Shown in pieces: positions 40,458 through 48,818 of a stretch of DNA of 64,000 nt. How positions within the stretch are numbered: the stretch's first letter is position 1; the number at the start of each line of letters is the position of its first letter. The notes beneath the pieces are model-generated. The model ran no database searches and was not told where the DNA came from. It worked only from the letters and a program-made list of their open reading frames with translations. A program made the translations under genes and the position numbers. Origin of the DNA: Verrucomicrobium sp. (GTDB lineage: Bacteria; Verrucomicrobiota; Verrucomicrobiia; Methylacidiphilales; GAS474); the NCBI GenBank assembly GCA_028283855.1, contig JAPWJX010000001.1:62001-126000 (forward strand), read 5' to 3'.

Positions 40458-41971
40458 CGGACTCTCCGCTGGATACCGTCCTGCTGGTTGACGATGACCG
40501 GGTGAACCGGATGCTGTTGGCCGACACTCTCCAGCTTGATTGTCACGTGCTCCTGGCGAAGGACGGCCCATCTGCCCTCCGGCAGATCCGGGAGAACTCG
40601 GAAATTTCGCTCGTCCTTTTGGACGTGAGCATGCCGGGGATGGATGGTTACGAGGTCCTGCGCCTCCTAAAGGCGGATGGGAGCACGGCCCATGTGCCGG
40701 TGGTTTTCATCACCGGCAATACGGATGAGGCGGAGGAAGAGCGGGGCCTGGCCGCCGGCGCTGTGGACTATATCGTCAAGCCGGTGCGCCCTGCGCTCGT
40801 CCGTGCGCGCATCCGCACCTTGCTTAAGACGGCTATCCTGGAGAGGGAATTGACACGGCCTCCGGCCTCTGCTCCGCCGGGTTCCCCCGATCCCGCGGTG
40901 GTCCTTCTTGTGGACGACGAGGCGGTTGTCGCTGAGGCGGTGAGGGCTGATTTACAGGGCTTGCCCGGCCTGGAATTCCACCATTGCGCGGACGGAACGG
41001 GGGCGGTCCATGAGGCCGTCCGGCTCCGGCCCACGGTAATCCTGCAGGACCTAAGCATGCCTGGAGTGGACGGCCTCCTCCTCCTGGCCCGCTACCGGGA
41101 ACACCCGTGCCTACGGGACGTGCCTGTCCTGGTTCTGTCCGGGCAGGAGGAGCCGCTGGTGAAAGCGCAGGCGTTTGAAATCGGCGCCAGCGACTACCTG
41201 GTCAAGCCCACCGCCCAGGCCGAGTTGCTCGCCCGTATCCGCTTCCACTCCCAGGCGTATCAGGACCGGCTCCGGCGTGACGAGGCCGCCCGGGTCCTGC
41301 GCGAGGCGATGCGGCTGCGCGAGGATTTCTCCCATTTTGCGGTCCATGACCTTGGCAGTCCCCTGGCCACGATCCTGCTGGACGCCGACGAGCTCCTGGC
41401 CGCGGCCTCTTCCGGCGTGCCGAGCCCCGCGTTGCTCCGCATCCGCGACAATGCCTTGCGACTTAGCTCCATGACCCAGGACATGCTTCTCTTGGCGAAG
41501 ATGGAGGAGGGAAAGCTGCGGATCGACTCCCGTCCGGGCGATTTGCTCGCGACGGTCAAGGAAGCGGTCCGGAACCTGGCCCCCTTTGCGGAACGGCGCG
41601 GGCTGGAGATTCGCGTGGAGGCCTCCTCTTCCTCCCTGGAGGCCCGGTATGATGCCGCGCTTCTCCTCCGGGTGATGGACAATCTTCTGTCCAACGCCCT
41701 TAAATTCTCTCCTGCCTCCGGCGTGGTTGTGGTCCGCGCCGTTGCCTTGGAAGGAGGCGTCCAGGTTGAGATCGAGGACCGTGGCCCCGGCATTCCCGAG
41801 GAGGTGCGGGAGCGCATCTTTGACAAGTTTGAGGTGGGCGCCCTGCGGAAGGACGTTCCCCAGAGCGGACTGGGACTGACCTTTTGCCGCATGGCGGTGG
41901 AGGCCCACGGCGGCCGCATCGGCGTGGAGGCGGGAACGGAAGGCGGGAGCGTCTTTCGCTTTCGTTTTTAG
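40454..41971 (+). CDS. histidine kinase with two N-terminal receiver domains
   Basis: 505 residues from GTG 40454, overlapping the previous stop by 4 bases. Two receivers, about residues 8-125 (LVLLDVSMPGMDG) and 148-265 (VILQDLSMPGVDG), precede a HisKA domain with HDLGSP (His near 298) and an HATPase with NLLSNALKFSP and SGLGLTF. Soluble. The two input receivers suggest it takes phosphate from the big hybrid kinase rather than sensing a ligand itself. No DNA-binding domain. Confidence 0.93.
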   Translation: MTDSPLDTVLLVDDDRVNRMLLADTLQLDCHVLLAKDGPSALRQIRENSEISLVLLDVSMPGMDGYEVLRLLKADGSTAHVPVVFITGNTDEAEEERGLAAGAVDYIVKPVRPALVRARIRTLLKTAILERELTRPPASAPPGSPDPAVVLLVDDEAVVAEAVRADLQGLPGLEFHHCADGTGAVHEAVRLRPTVILQDLSMPGVDGLLLLARYREHPCLRDVPVLVLSGQEEPLVKAQAFEIGASDYLVKPTAQAELLARIRFHSQAYQDRLRRDEAARVLREAMRLREDFSHFAVHDLGSPLATILLDADELLAAASSGVPSPALLRIRDNALRLSSMTQDMLLLAKMEEGKLRIDSRPGDLLATVKEAVRNLAPFAERRGLEIRVEASSSSLEARYDAALLLRVMDNLLSNALKFSPASGVVVVRAVALEGGVQVEIEDRGPGIPEEVRERIFDKFEVGALRKDVPQSGLGLTFCRMAVEAHGGRIGVEAGTEGGSVFRFRF

Positions 41972-42077
41972 CCTCCAGTCCCCAGCCGGGGTCCTCCGGA
42001 CGGGCGCGATGGCTAAACCGGAGCGAAAGACCCGGCCTTCCGGGAGGGGTGGGGGAAGGCGTCGGCGATGATCAGGT

Positions 42078-42527
42078 TTACCGGAGAGGAAGGTGTCGAG
42101 AAATGCATTGGCTGAACGTCCGGGTGTCGATCGGCTTGATGAGGTAGGCGGTGCATCCGGCGGCGAGCATCCGCTCCTGATAGGTCCTTTCGTCGTGCCC
42201 CGTCAGAGCCACCACGGGGATGTCCCGGGTGCGGGCGTTGGCCCGGATATGCTGTAGCAAGGAAAGTCCGTCCATGTCGGGAAGCTCGATATCGGTCACG
42301 ACCAGATCGGGCCGCTCCGTATCGAGCAGGTGGAGGGCTGTACGGCCATCCATGGCCCGGAGGACGCGGTATCCCTCCCACTCCAGGAAATAGGCCGAGA
42401 TATCCAGGTTACTCTGGCTGTCGTCGACCACAAGAATACGGGGCGGTTCGGCCCTTGTTAGGTCCATGGCTTGCGGGTCTTGTCCGGGTGTGCCGAGGGA
42501 GGAGGAAATCTCCGAAGTCTGCGTCAT
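42078..42527 (-). CDS. single-domain response regulator
   Basis: 149 residues; a 20-30-residue disordered N-terminus, then a lone receiver (about 30-145) with ILVVDDSQSN, phospho-Asp in LVVTDIELPDMDG, and the Lys in YLIKPID. No output domain, so probably a phosphate shuttle or sink in the local relay. The start is uncertain: ATG 42527 or ATG 42467, neither with a good ribosome binding site. It is convergent with the kinase operon and divergent from the NtrC-type gene. Confidence 0.9.
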   Translation of the reverse strand: MTQTSEISSSLGTPGQDPQAMDLTRAEPPRILVVDDSQSNLDISAYFLEWEGYRVLRAMDGRTALHLLDTERPDLVVTDIELPDMDGLSLLQHIRANARTRDIPVVALTGHDERTYQERMLAAGCTAYLIKPIDTRTFSQCISRHLPLR

Positions 42528-42558
42528 GCCTTCAGGGAGACATTTTTCATACCAGAAT

Positions 42559-42579
42559 AAGAAGCCGTAGGCGCTTCTT
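42559..42579. repeat. 7-base inverted repeat in the divergent regulator region
   Basis: AAGAAGC (42559-42565) and GCTTCTT (42573-42579) separated by 7 bases, about 32 bases upstream of the response-regulator ATG. Candidate operator. Confidence 0.5.
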
Positions 42580-42642
42580 CTTTCCCATCAACGGAATCGG
42601 ATAAATGCCCCTCCCGAAAGGAGAGGCGGGGCTAGGCAATTC

Positions 42643-42679
42643 AGATACATTTTGAATCTGAGGGGTTCCAAATGTATCT
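42643..42679. promoter_or_regulatory. 10-base perfect inverted repeat upstream of the NtrC-type gene
   Basis: AGATACATTT (42643-42652) and AAATGTATCT (42670-42679) with a 17-base spacer, ending 17 bases before the ATG at 42696. The half-sites are centred 27 bases apart, close to two and a half helical turns. The AT-rich content stands out from the surroundings. It is a good candidate autoregulatory operator, or a hairpin in the leader. Confidence 0.6.
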
Positions 42680-42695
42680 TAAGGGAAGGCCATCG

Positions 42696-44096
42696 ATGAC
42701 TAAATCGATTTTATTGGTGGAAGACGACGTCGACTTTGCGGAAAGCGTCACGGCCTCCCTCCGGGGGGCAGGTTACCATGTCGATAGCGTGGGCCGCGTT
42801 GCCGACGCGCGGGAACGTCTGTTGCGGCAGACTTACGACCTTGTCCTGAGCGACATCAATCTTCCCGACAGCGAGGACTTGGATGTCATCGAATCCCTAT
42901 CCGTGGGGGAGCGGCCTCCTCCTCTCATCCTCCTTACCGGCGAGGGGACCTTTGACCGAGCGGTCCAGGCTATCTTGCGCGGCGCGTTCGATTACCTGCG
43001 CAAGCCGGTGACGCGGTCCCGGCTCCTGGAGGTAGTGGAAAAGGCCGTCGCGGCCCGCGCCCTCGCGGGCGACATCGTCACTCTTCCCTGCGATTCCGAT
43101 GCCGGCGAGGGCCTGGTGGGGCAGGGACCGGCGATGACGGAGCTGTTCAAGGAAATCGGCCGGGCCGCGCGCCAGCCTGCGCCGATTCTCATCCTGGGGG
43201 AAACGGGTACGGGCAAGGAGCTGGTGGCAAGGGCGGTGCACCGTTACGGCGGCAGGCGGGACGGCCCCTTCGTCCCCGTCAACTGCGGGGCAATTCCGGA
43301 AACGCTGGTGGAAAGCGAGCTCTTCGGTCATGAGAAGGGGGCATTTAGCGGCGCCCAGGCGCGCCGCTTCGGCCGATTCCAGGAGGCGGACGGAGGGACC
43401 TTGTTTCTGGACGAGGTGGGAGATCTTCCCCTCTCAGTCCAGGTTAAGCTGCTCCGGGTCCTTCAGGAACGGGAAGTCCGCCCGCTGGGAGGCACCCCGG
43501 TCCGCGTGGACGTCCGCGTCGTCGCCGCCACCCACCGGGACCTGGAAGCCGAAGTGCGGCAGGGACGGTTTCGAGAGGATCTGTATTTCCGGCTTCACGT
43601 GGCCCCCCTCCGGCTTCCGTCGCTGCGGGAGCGGCGGGAGGACATCCCGGCCCTCATCGCATGCTTCCTGCGCCGCCAAGCCGCGGACGGTCCGCCGCTG
43701 GAAATCGCTGCCGAAGCGCTCCGGCTGTTCCAGGAAGCGCCGTGGCCGGGAAACGTCCGGCAGTTGGAAAACGCGGTCCGGCGCGCCTCCATGCTGACGG
43801 CGGGTCGGGTGATCGGCCCTGATCCGGTTTGCCGGGCCTTGGGCGAGGGGGGGGAGGGAACGGCTTCCGACACTCTCATCGAGGAGTGGATCGGTCGGCG
43901 CGTTGCGGGCAAAACTTCCGCCGAGCCCGCGCTACTCCGCCAGTTGGAAGCGAAGGCCATCGCCGCCGTGCTGCACCGTACCGGGGGCCGCCGCTTGGAG
44001 GCGGCACGCCTGCTTGGCATCAATCGCAAGACGTTAAGGGAAAAGATCGCCCTCTACGGTCTGGAAGTTCCCGGCAACGACCCTGGTGAGGGATGA
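42696..44096 (+). CDS. NtrC-family sigma-54-dependent response regulator
   Basis: 466 residues from ATG 42696, chosen because AAGGGAAGG lies 6 bases before it; an ATG at 42672 falls inside the inverted repeat. Receiver (about 3-120, phospho-Asp in [10 protein letters not shown]), AAA+ domain (about 140-370) with Walker [10 protein letters not shown], the sigma-54 contact loop as GAFSGA instead of the usual GAFTGA, and Walker [13 protein letters not shown]; Fis-type helix-turn-helix at the end ([19 protein letters not shown]). It activates -24/-12 promoters with RpoN (encoded at 3896-5335). Thr to Ser in GAFTGA is conservative and tolerated in some activators. Confidence 0.95.
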   Translation: MTKSILLVEDDVDFAESVTASLRGAGYHVDSVGRVADARERLLRQTYDLVLSDINLPDSEDLDVIESLSVGERPPPLILLTGEGTFDRAVQAILRGAFDYLRKPVTRSRLLEVVEKAVAARALAGDIVTLPCDSDAGEGLVGQGPAMTELFKEIGRAARQPAPILILGETGTGKELVARAVHRYGGRRDGPFVPVNCGAIPETLVESELFGHEKGAFSGAQARRFGRFQEADGGTLFLDEVGDLPLSVQVKLLRVLQEREVRPLGGTPVRVDVRVVAATHRDLEAEVRQGRFREDLYFRLHVAPLRLPSLRERREDIPALIACFLRRQAADGPPLEIAAEALRLFQEAPWPGNVRQLENAVRRASMLTAGRVIGPDPVCRALGEGGEGTASDTLIEEWIGRRVAGKTSAEPALLRQLEAKAIAAVLHRTGGRRLEAARLLGINRKTLREKIALYGLEVPGNDPGEG

Positions 44097-44123
44097 GCGC
44101 CCAAGCGCGGGGCATTGTTTTTT
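44097..44123 (+). terminator. weak possible terminator after the NtrC-type gene
   Basis: A short GCCC/GGGC stem (44099-44102 and 44110-44113) is followed by a six-T run at 44118-44123. The stem is only four pairs, so this is tentative. The rest of the 94-base convergent gap holds a GGCGGC/GCCGCC dyad. Confidence 0.3.
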
Positions 44124-44190
44124 AATCGCCCGCCTGGAAGCCGGCGGCGTCCCTTTCTTTGAGGCCGCCATTTCGGGAAAGGTTAGTTTC

Positions 44191-44562
44191 CTATTCCGTC
44201 ACCCGTTGGAGAAACTCCAGGCGGTTGCCCCAGGGGTCTTCTGAAAAGAAACGGCGGACGTCTTGGATCGCGTCATCGGCGCGGATGGGATGGCCTTCTT
44301 TTTCCAAGGCTGCGCGGACCTGGTTAAGGTCGGCGACGAGGAAAGCCGGATGGGCTTTCTTGGCGGGGCGGAAATCCTTTTCCGGACCGATGTGGATGGT
44401 CAATGCGCCGCATTGGAACCAGCAGTGGGCGCGGCCTTCCAGGGTCGATGGCATGGGGACTTCCTTTAAGCCCAGCAGCGTGCCGAAGAAGCGGCGCGCT
44501 GCGGCGGCGGCTTCCGGCCGGTCCGGCGTGGCCAGGAGGATGTGGTCTAGGGCGGTGATCAT
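44191..44562 (-). CDS. VOC (glyoxalase/dioxygenase) family protein
   Basis: 123 residues from ATG 44562, which overlaps the stop of the upstream gene by 4 bases; the frame is open further but without family sequence. Two beta-alpha-beta-beta-beta units: ALDHILLATP with the first metal ligand His, and later FRPAKKAHPAFLVADL (His) and EDPWGNRLEFLQRV (Glu), the usual VOC metal set. The family includes glyoxalases, extradiol dioxygenases and resistance proteins; substrate cannot be told. Confidence 0.85.
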   Translation of the reverse strand: MITALDHILLATPDRPEAAAAARRFFGTLLGLKEVPMPSTLEGRAHCWFQCGALTIHIGPEKDFRPAKKAHPAFLVADLNQVRAALEKEGHPIRADDAIQDVRRFFSEDPWGNRLEFLQRVTE

Positions 44563-45149
44563 AAGGTGGGGTCGAAAAGGGAGAGGCCGGTTTCCTCGTC
44601 GCGCTTTTTTACCAGGGCTTTGGGCCACGCGGTGAGGAAAAGCTCCAGGGTGGGCCAGGCATGGGCTTCCAGGAGGTGGCCGCCGCGGGTCGTGCCGTCA
44701 GGCAGGCCGATGACGCCATGGACATGGACTTGGGGCTTTTCCCCCGCCAGGCCAATGTCTCCCAGGAGGGAGCAGACCTCCACTTGCTCGTTCACGGGGA
44801 CTTCCCGGTAGGCTTTGCGCGCCGCGTCGAACCAGGCGAATCGGGCGCTGCGGAATGCGCCGATGGCCTGGAGGCGGGCGGCGTGGAGGCCTTCTTTTTC
44901 GGCGAATTCGGTGAGGCCGGAAAAGACCTCGTCTCCCTTGCCGAAGGCCAGGAGATAGTCCTTGGTTCCGTCCGGATAGGTGGTCAGCACGCGGGAGCGC
45001 AGGCCGGGGGCCAGGCCCGGGGTGACGGTTCCTCCCGGTGTGACGTAGCCGGCCGGGGCGGCTTCGGCATGGCCGGCGGCCAGATAGCCGCAGGCGGCCA
45101 GGCCGGCGCCGGTGAGCCAGGCCCGGCGGGAAAGGGCAGGGGAGATCAT
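44559..45149 (-). CDS. Tat-exported PPC (DUF296) domain protein
   Basis: 196 residues from ATG 45149 (a TTG at 45176 is an alternative). The N-terminus SRRAWLTGAGLAACG is a twin-arginine signal, cleaved near HAEAAPAG. The remainder matches the plants-and-prokaryotes-conserved DUF296 fold: DYLLAFGKGDEVFSGLTEFA, LQAIGAFRSARFAWFD and the metal-type VHVHGVIGLPDGTTRGGHL. Cytosolic PPC proteins are common; an exported one suggests a cofactor or metal loaded before export. Coupled to the VOC gene by a 4-base overlap. Confidence 0.85.
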   Translation of the reverse strand: MISPALSRRAWLTGAGLAACGYLAAGHAEAAPAGYVTPGGTVTPGLAPGLRSRVLTTYPDGTKDYLLAFGKGDEVFSGLTEFAEKEGLHAARLQAIGAFRSARFAWFDAARKAYREVPVNEQVEVCSLLGDIGLAGEKPQVHVHGVIGLPDGTTRGGHLLEAHAWPTLELFLTAWPKALVKKRDEETGLSLFDPTL

Positions 45150-45278
45150 GGAGGTAAGATACTTCAGCTTCGCCAAAGTGACAATTTTCCAAAAAATGAC
45201 TTATTTCGAATTGCGATCAGAGTCTTGTTTTCAAAGTAATTCAAGAAATGACAGGCCGGCGTTATGATCTCCCTAGAT

Positions 45279-45647
45279 ATGAAAAACAAGAATACGAACC
45301 GCAAGGCAGCCCGCCTCCTTTCCTTGATGATCTTGGGCGGGGCCCTGGTTTCTCCGTTGTCCGCGCAGGCCGCGGGCGGCGCCGGCAAGGGCTGGTTGGA
45401 AGTCCGCAATGACGCCTATGAAGCCCCTGGCTTCCAATATTCCGTCTACCGCCCGGATGGTACGGTGGCGGCCTCCCGCGTGCAGGCGGACCAGAAAGTC
45501 ACTCTCGCTCCGGGCAGCTATCGCGTGGCCACGCAGCAGGCTTCCGTTAAGGCGCAAGTCAGCCGTGGCCGCACGACGGAGGTGGTGCTAAAGGCCGCCT
45601 CCTCTGCGCCGGAGTTGAACATGCTTACCGGAGAACCGATCCGGTAG
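45279..45647 (+). CDS. small secreted protein of unknown function
   Basis: 122 residues from ATG 45279. Basic start (MKNKNTNRKAAR), hydrophobic core and cleavage near AQAAGG (about residue 31). The mature part of about 90 residues is beta-rich (GFQYSVYRPDGTV, KVTLAPGSYRVATQQ), resembling a small carboxypeptidase-regulatory-like sandwich. No cysteines. The 100-base upstream region is markedly AT-rich and probably contains its promoter. Not recognised. Confidence 0.75.
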   Translation: MKNKNTNRKAARLLSLMILGGALVSPLSAQAAGGAGKGWLEVRNDAYEAPGFQYSVYRPDGTVAASRVQADQKVTLAPGSYRVATQQASVKAQVSRGRTTEVVLKAASSAPELNMLTGEPIR

Positions 45648-45656
45648 GGCCTGAGA

Positions 45657-46601
45657 TCAGGCCGCGCTCCGGGTGGAGCGCTTTGGGTTGGTACGGCCGG
45701 AGTAGTCCCCGGCCTTGGCCGCCCGTAGCTCGGCGATTAACCCGTCGAGCATGGGCGGCCTTTCATTTTTGTGAAATACGAAGACGTGATTGAGCGTGCG
45801 CGCGGGCTTCAGGGGGCGAAAGACGACGTCTCGGGGGGCCAGGCGCAGGACGGTGTCGGCGGCCAGGCAGACTCCCTCGCCGACGGCCACCATGGCCATG
45901 GCTTCCGGGTAGCGGCGCACTTCGGTGGTGATGCGGGGGCGGAATCCGCTTTTCGAGCAGAGGTCGAGGAAGTAGGAGTGAAAGGCCGGAGCGGAGGAGG
46001 CCGCCAGGACGATCCACGGTTCATGGGCGACGCTCTCCAGGGTAATTTCCCGGCGTTTGGCCAGGGGATGGTCGCCGGCCAGGACGATGTAGAGCGGCGC
46101 GGTCTTCCAGGGGATCATGTCCAGCTTGGCGGGGAGCCGGGCGGGGGCGGTGCCGATGAAGGCCCCGTCGATCTTCTTTTCTTGCAGGGCTTCCAGCTGC
46201 TGTGCGGCGTCCATCTCAAAGAGCTGAAGCTGGCATTCCGGATGGCTCTGGTGGAAACGGCGGAGGAGGTTGGGCATTTTCTCTTCCAGGAGCGCGCCGA
46301 CGAATCCGATGCGCAGGCGGTCGACCTGGCCTTTCCGCGCGCGGGAGACCGATTCGACCGCCCGGTCCATTTGCTGGAGAATTTCCCGCGCCTGCTCGGC
46401 GAAAAGGGCTCCTTCCGGCGTGAGGCTCACGTTGCGGGTGTCCCGTTTCAGCAGGGATGTTCCCAGCTTGCCTTCCAGGATCTGGATGTGGCGGGAAAGG
46501 GGCGGCTGGGAAAGATGGAGGCGCCGGGCGGCCTTGACGAAGCTCAGTTCTTCGGCCACGGCCAGGAAGTATTCCAGCTCACGCGTTTGGATGCGTTCCA
46601 T
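45657..46601 (-). CDS. LysR-type transcriptional regulator
   Basis: 314 residues. N-terminal winged helix (ELEYFLAVAEELSFVKAARRLHLSQPPLSRHIQ, here split: ELEYFLAVAEELSF and AARRLHLSQPPLSRHI) and a C-terminal periplasmic-binding-like effector domain (about 90-295). Divergent from the AaeB/FUSC efflux operon with a 38-62-base gap containing an ATTC-N9-GAAT dyad. This layout is that of AaeR-aaeXAB, so it most likely activates the efflux operon in response to an aromatic acid or similar compound. Confidence 0.94.
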   Translation of the reverse strand: MERIQTRELEYFLAVAEELSFVKAARRLHLSQPPLSRHIQILEGKLGTSLLKRDTRNVSLTPEGALFAEQAREILQQMDRAVESVSRARKGQVDRLRIGFVGALLEEKMPNLLRRFHQSHPECQLQLFEMDAAQQLEALQEKKIDGAFIGTAPARLPAKLDMIPWKTAPLYIVLAGDHPLAKRREITLESVAHEPWIVLAASSAPAFHSYFLDLCSKSGFRPRITTEVRRYPEAMAMVAVGEGVCLAADTVLRLAPRDVVFRPLKPARTLNHVFVFHKNERPPMLDGLIAELRAAKAGDYSGRTNPKRSTRSAA

Positions 46602-46605
46602 TTTA

Positions 46606-46622
46606 ATTCTCGGTTTTGGAAT
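46606..46622. promoter_or_regulatory. candidate LysR operator between regulator and efflux operon
   Basis: ATTC (46606-46609), nine bases, GAAT (46619-46622): an interrupted dyad of the T-N11-A type used by LysR regulators, 5 bases upstream of the regulator ATG, as expected for autoregulation. Confidence 0.45.
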
Positions 46623-46663
46623 AGTTTCTCTGTCTAATAGTGGACCGCAACCAAAACCTTTCC

Positions 46664-48616
46664 ATGCAGGCCGCGTTCCCCCTGGTCTTTCTTGAAGAGG
46701 TCAAGAGCCTCCTGCCCTCCCGGCAGGCGGTTTTCTTCGCCTTGCAAATGGTGGGGGCGACGGCGCTGGCGCTATTCCTGGCCTACGTCCTGCAATTGGA
46801 ATCTCCGGGAACGGCCGCGTTGACGGTGTGGATCGTGGGGAATCCGGCCTTGGGGCCGACGCTTTCCAAGAGTTTTCACCGCATGATCGGCACGCTGGTC
46901 GGCGCGACGGCGGCGGTGACGATCATGGCGCTTTTCGCGCAGGCGCCCGGCTTTTTCATTACGGCCCTGGCGCTTTGGATCGGCCTGGGCGCGGGGGTGG
47001 GGACGCTCCTTAGGAATTTCCGAAGCTATGGCTCCATTCTGGCGGGCTACACGGCGGCGATGGTCTGCATGGGGGTGTTGGACCATCCCCTCTCGGTTTT
47101 TCACTTCGCGCTGACGCGCGCTTCGGCGGTGATCGTGGGGATCGCCTGCGGTACGCTGGTGCCTCTTCTCTTTGCTCCCCGGCGGGCCTATCAGGAGGCC
47201 TGGATGCGGATGCGGGAGGCGGCCCAGGCCGTCCTGCGGCACGCGGACCGCGCCGTCCATCTGGACGGACTGGGATCCAACCTGGAAGCCCGCCTTTTTG
47301 CCGATGTGATGGCGCTGGAAACGGCCATTGAATTTGCCGCGGTAGAATCGCCGGGTTTCCGCCCTCATGAGCAGCAGGCCCGTGAAACGGTGGCGGCGCT
47401 CATCGGCCTGGCTACGGAGGCCGCGGCCCTGGGGCACGACCTGAGCCTCCGCCCGGCTTCGGCCTTGCAGCCGCTATTGCGGGATATGGAGGCGCTTTTC
47501 CGGGATTTTCCTTTTGAAGGGGGCGGGGAGGAGCTGGAGGCCTTGCGGAGCCGGATCAACGCCCTGCGCGGGCGCCTGGAGGGCGCGGCCTCTTCGGGGG
47601 TGTCCGCGCTTACCATGCGGCGGCTGCGGGAACTTCTGGCCTGTTTCGGCGCGGCGGCGGAAAATTGGGTCGGCGCGCGATTTTTCCCGGCGCATCGCCG
47701 CCCGGCCCGGCCCGCGTTCCATCCGAATTATCCCTTGGCTTTGCGCAATGGCATCCGGGCTTTCCTGGGCACGTTGGGAGCGGGTTGTTTCTGGATTTGG
47801 TCGACCTGGCCGGCAGCGGCAAATTTCGTCGTGCTTGTCTCGATCGTCTCCAGCCTTTTTGCCGTCGCGGGAGTGCCCACGGCCGTTGTCGGGCAGGTGC
47901 TTAAAGGGGGGCTTTGGGGTGTTTTGGCCGCTTTCCTGTGCTCTTTTTTCTTCATGCAGCAGGTCGACGGTTTCCCGCTCTTGGTGCTGTGCCTGGCGCC
48001 ATTTCTTATGTTCGCGGGCTTGCTGATCTTTTCTCCCGCCACTTCCATCATGGGAGCGGGATTCAGCATCCTCTTTTTCCTGCTGCTGCCGCTCAATAAC
48101 CCGAGCCATTACGATTTGATCGGCTTTTTGAACAATACCATGGCCGTGGTGGGGGGGATTGTCTGGGGGCTGCTGATTTACCATCTGATTCCGCCGCCGG
48201 ATTCCCTTTCCGTCCGCGGTTATCTGGAAGGGGAGGTGCGGCGGGACCTGGAAAGACTGGCTTCCGCCCCCCGGCCGATGACCGTCGACGCGTGGCGGCA
48301 CACGATGTTTGACCGCCTGCACCTCCTGCATAAGGCGGGGGCTCCGTTGGAGGGGCCGCTGGCCGCTCTGCACGTGGGCATTCACATCCTCCGGCTCCGC
48401 GCGCTGCAGGAAGCGGCGGGAAAGGAGGGCTCGCGCCTGCGGCCTGCCTTGGAAGCTTTCCGCGCGCCCGCGGGAAGGGTGGAGCGCCTGCGCGCCGCGG
48501 GGGACGGGCTGGGAGTCCTGGCTTCCGAAGGAGAAGCATGGGAGGAGGCGGCCGAACGGGTGGAGGAGTCGGCGCTTATGCTGGAGCGGGAAACTTCCTT
48601 CTTCCGCCTTGCTTAA
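46664..48616 (+). CDS. FUSC/AaeB-type aromatic-acid efflux inner-membrane protein
   Basis: 650 residues from ATG 46664; a GTG at 46640 would add eight residues and is equally free of a ribosome binding site. Two repeats of about five membrane helices each (about residues 20-170 and 365-525), each followed by a soluble helical domain, which is the FUSC/AaeB plan. With the DUF1656, HlyD and NodT-type genes that follow it forms a tripartite pump. Substrate unknown; hydroxylated aromatic acids are typical for the family. Confidence 0.9.
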   Translation: MQAAFPLVFLEEVKSLLPSRQAVFFALQMVGATALALFLAYVLQLESPGTAALTVWIVGNPALGPTLSKSFHRMIGTLVGATAAVTIMALFAQAPGFFITALALWIGLGAGVGTLLRNFRSYGSILAGYTAAMVCMGVLDHPLSVFHFALTRASAVIVGIACGTLVPLLFAPRRAYQEAWMRMREAAQAVLRHADRAVHLDGLGSNLEARLFADVMALETAIEFAAVESPGFRPHEQQARETVAALIGLATEAAALGHDLSLRPASALQPLLRDMEALFRDFPFEGGGEELEALRSRINALRGRLEGAASSGVSALTMRRLRELLACFGAAAENWVGARFFPAHRRPARPAFHPNYPLALRNGIRAFLGTLGAGCFWIWSTWPAAANFVVLVSIVSSLFAVAGVPTAVVGQVLKGGLWGVLAAFLCSFFFMQQVDGFPLLVLCLAPFLMFAGLLIFSPATSIMGAGFSILFFLLLPLNNPSHYDLIGFLNNTMAVVGGIVWGLLIYHLIPPPDSLSVRGYLEGEVRRDLERLASAPRPMTVDAWRHTMFDRLHLLHKAGAPLEGPLAALHVGIHILRLRALQEAAGKEGSRLRPALEAFRAPAGRVERLRAAGDGLGVLASEGEAWEEAAERVEESALMLERETSFFRLA

Positions 48617-48617
48617 A

Positions 48618-48818
48618 ATGAAGGAAATCGACTTCTTCGGCGTTTATCTGCCGCCCTTCTTTGGGTTCCTGGTCCTGGCTTTGCTGGCCTTCCTGCCGAT
48701 CTCGGTCTTTTTGGATGGAAGCCGCCTGGAGACGTGGGCCTGGCACCCGGCTCTTTTCAAGTTGGCGACGTTTCTCCTTCTGCTCTCCCTGGTCGGGCTG
48801 GTAATCGGAATGTTATGA
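48618..48818 (+). CDS. DUF1656 (AaeX-like) small membrane protein
   Basis: 66 residues with two membrane helices; the KEIDFFGVYLPPFFGF start is diagnostic of the DUF1656/AaeX family, always found with AaeB-type pumps. Begins 1 base after the FUSC gene and overlaps the HlyD gene by 4 bases. Too short to have been noticed except inside a longer shared frame. Confidence 0.92.
   Translation: MKEIDFFGVYLPPFFGFLVLALLAFLPISVFLDGSRLETWAWHPALFKLATFLLLLSLVGLVIGML

Noticed and set aside
35297-44200. Genomic island inserted at tRNA-Gln
   Set aside because: No integrase, no direct repeat of the tRNA 3' end and no boundary element was found in the window; only a codon-use impression remains.
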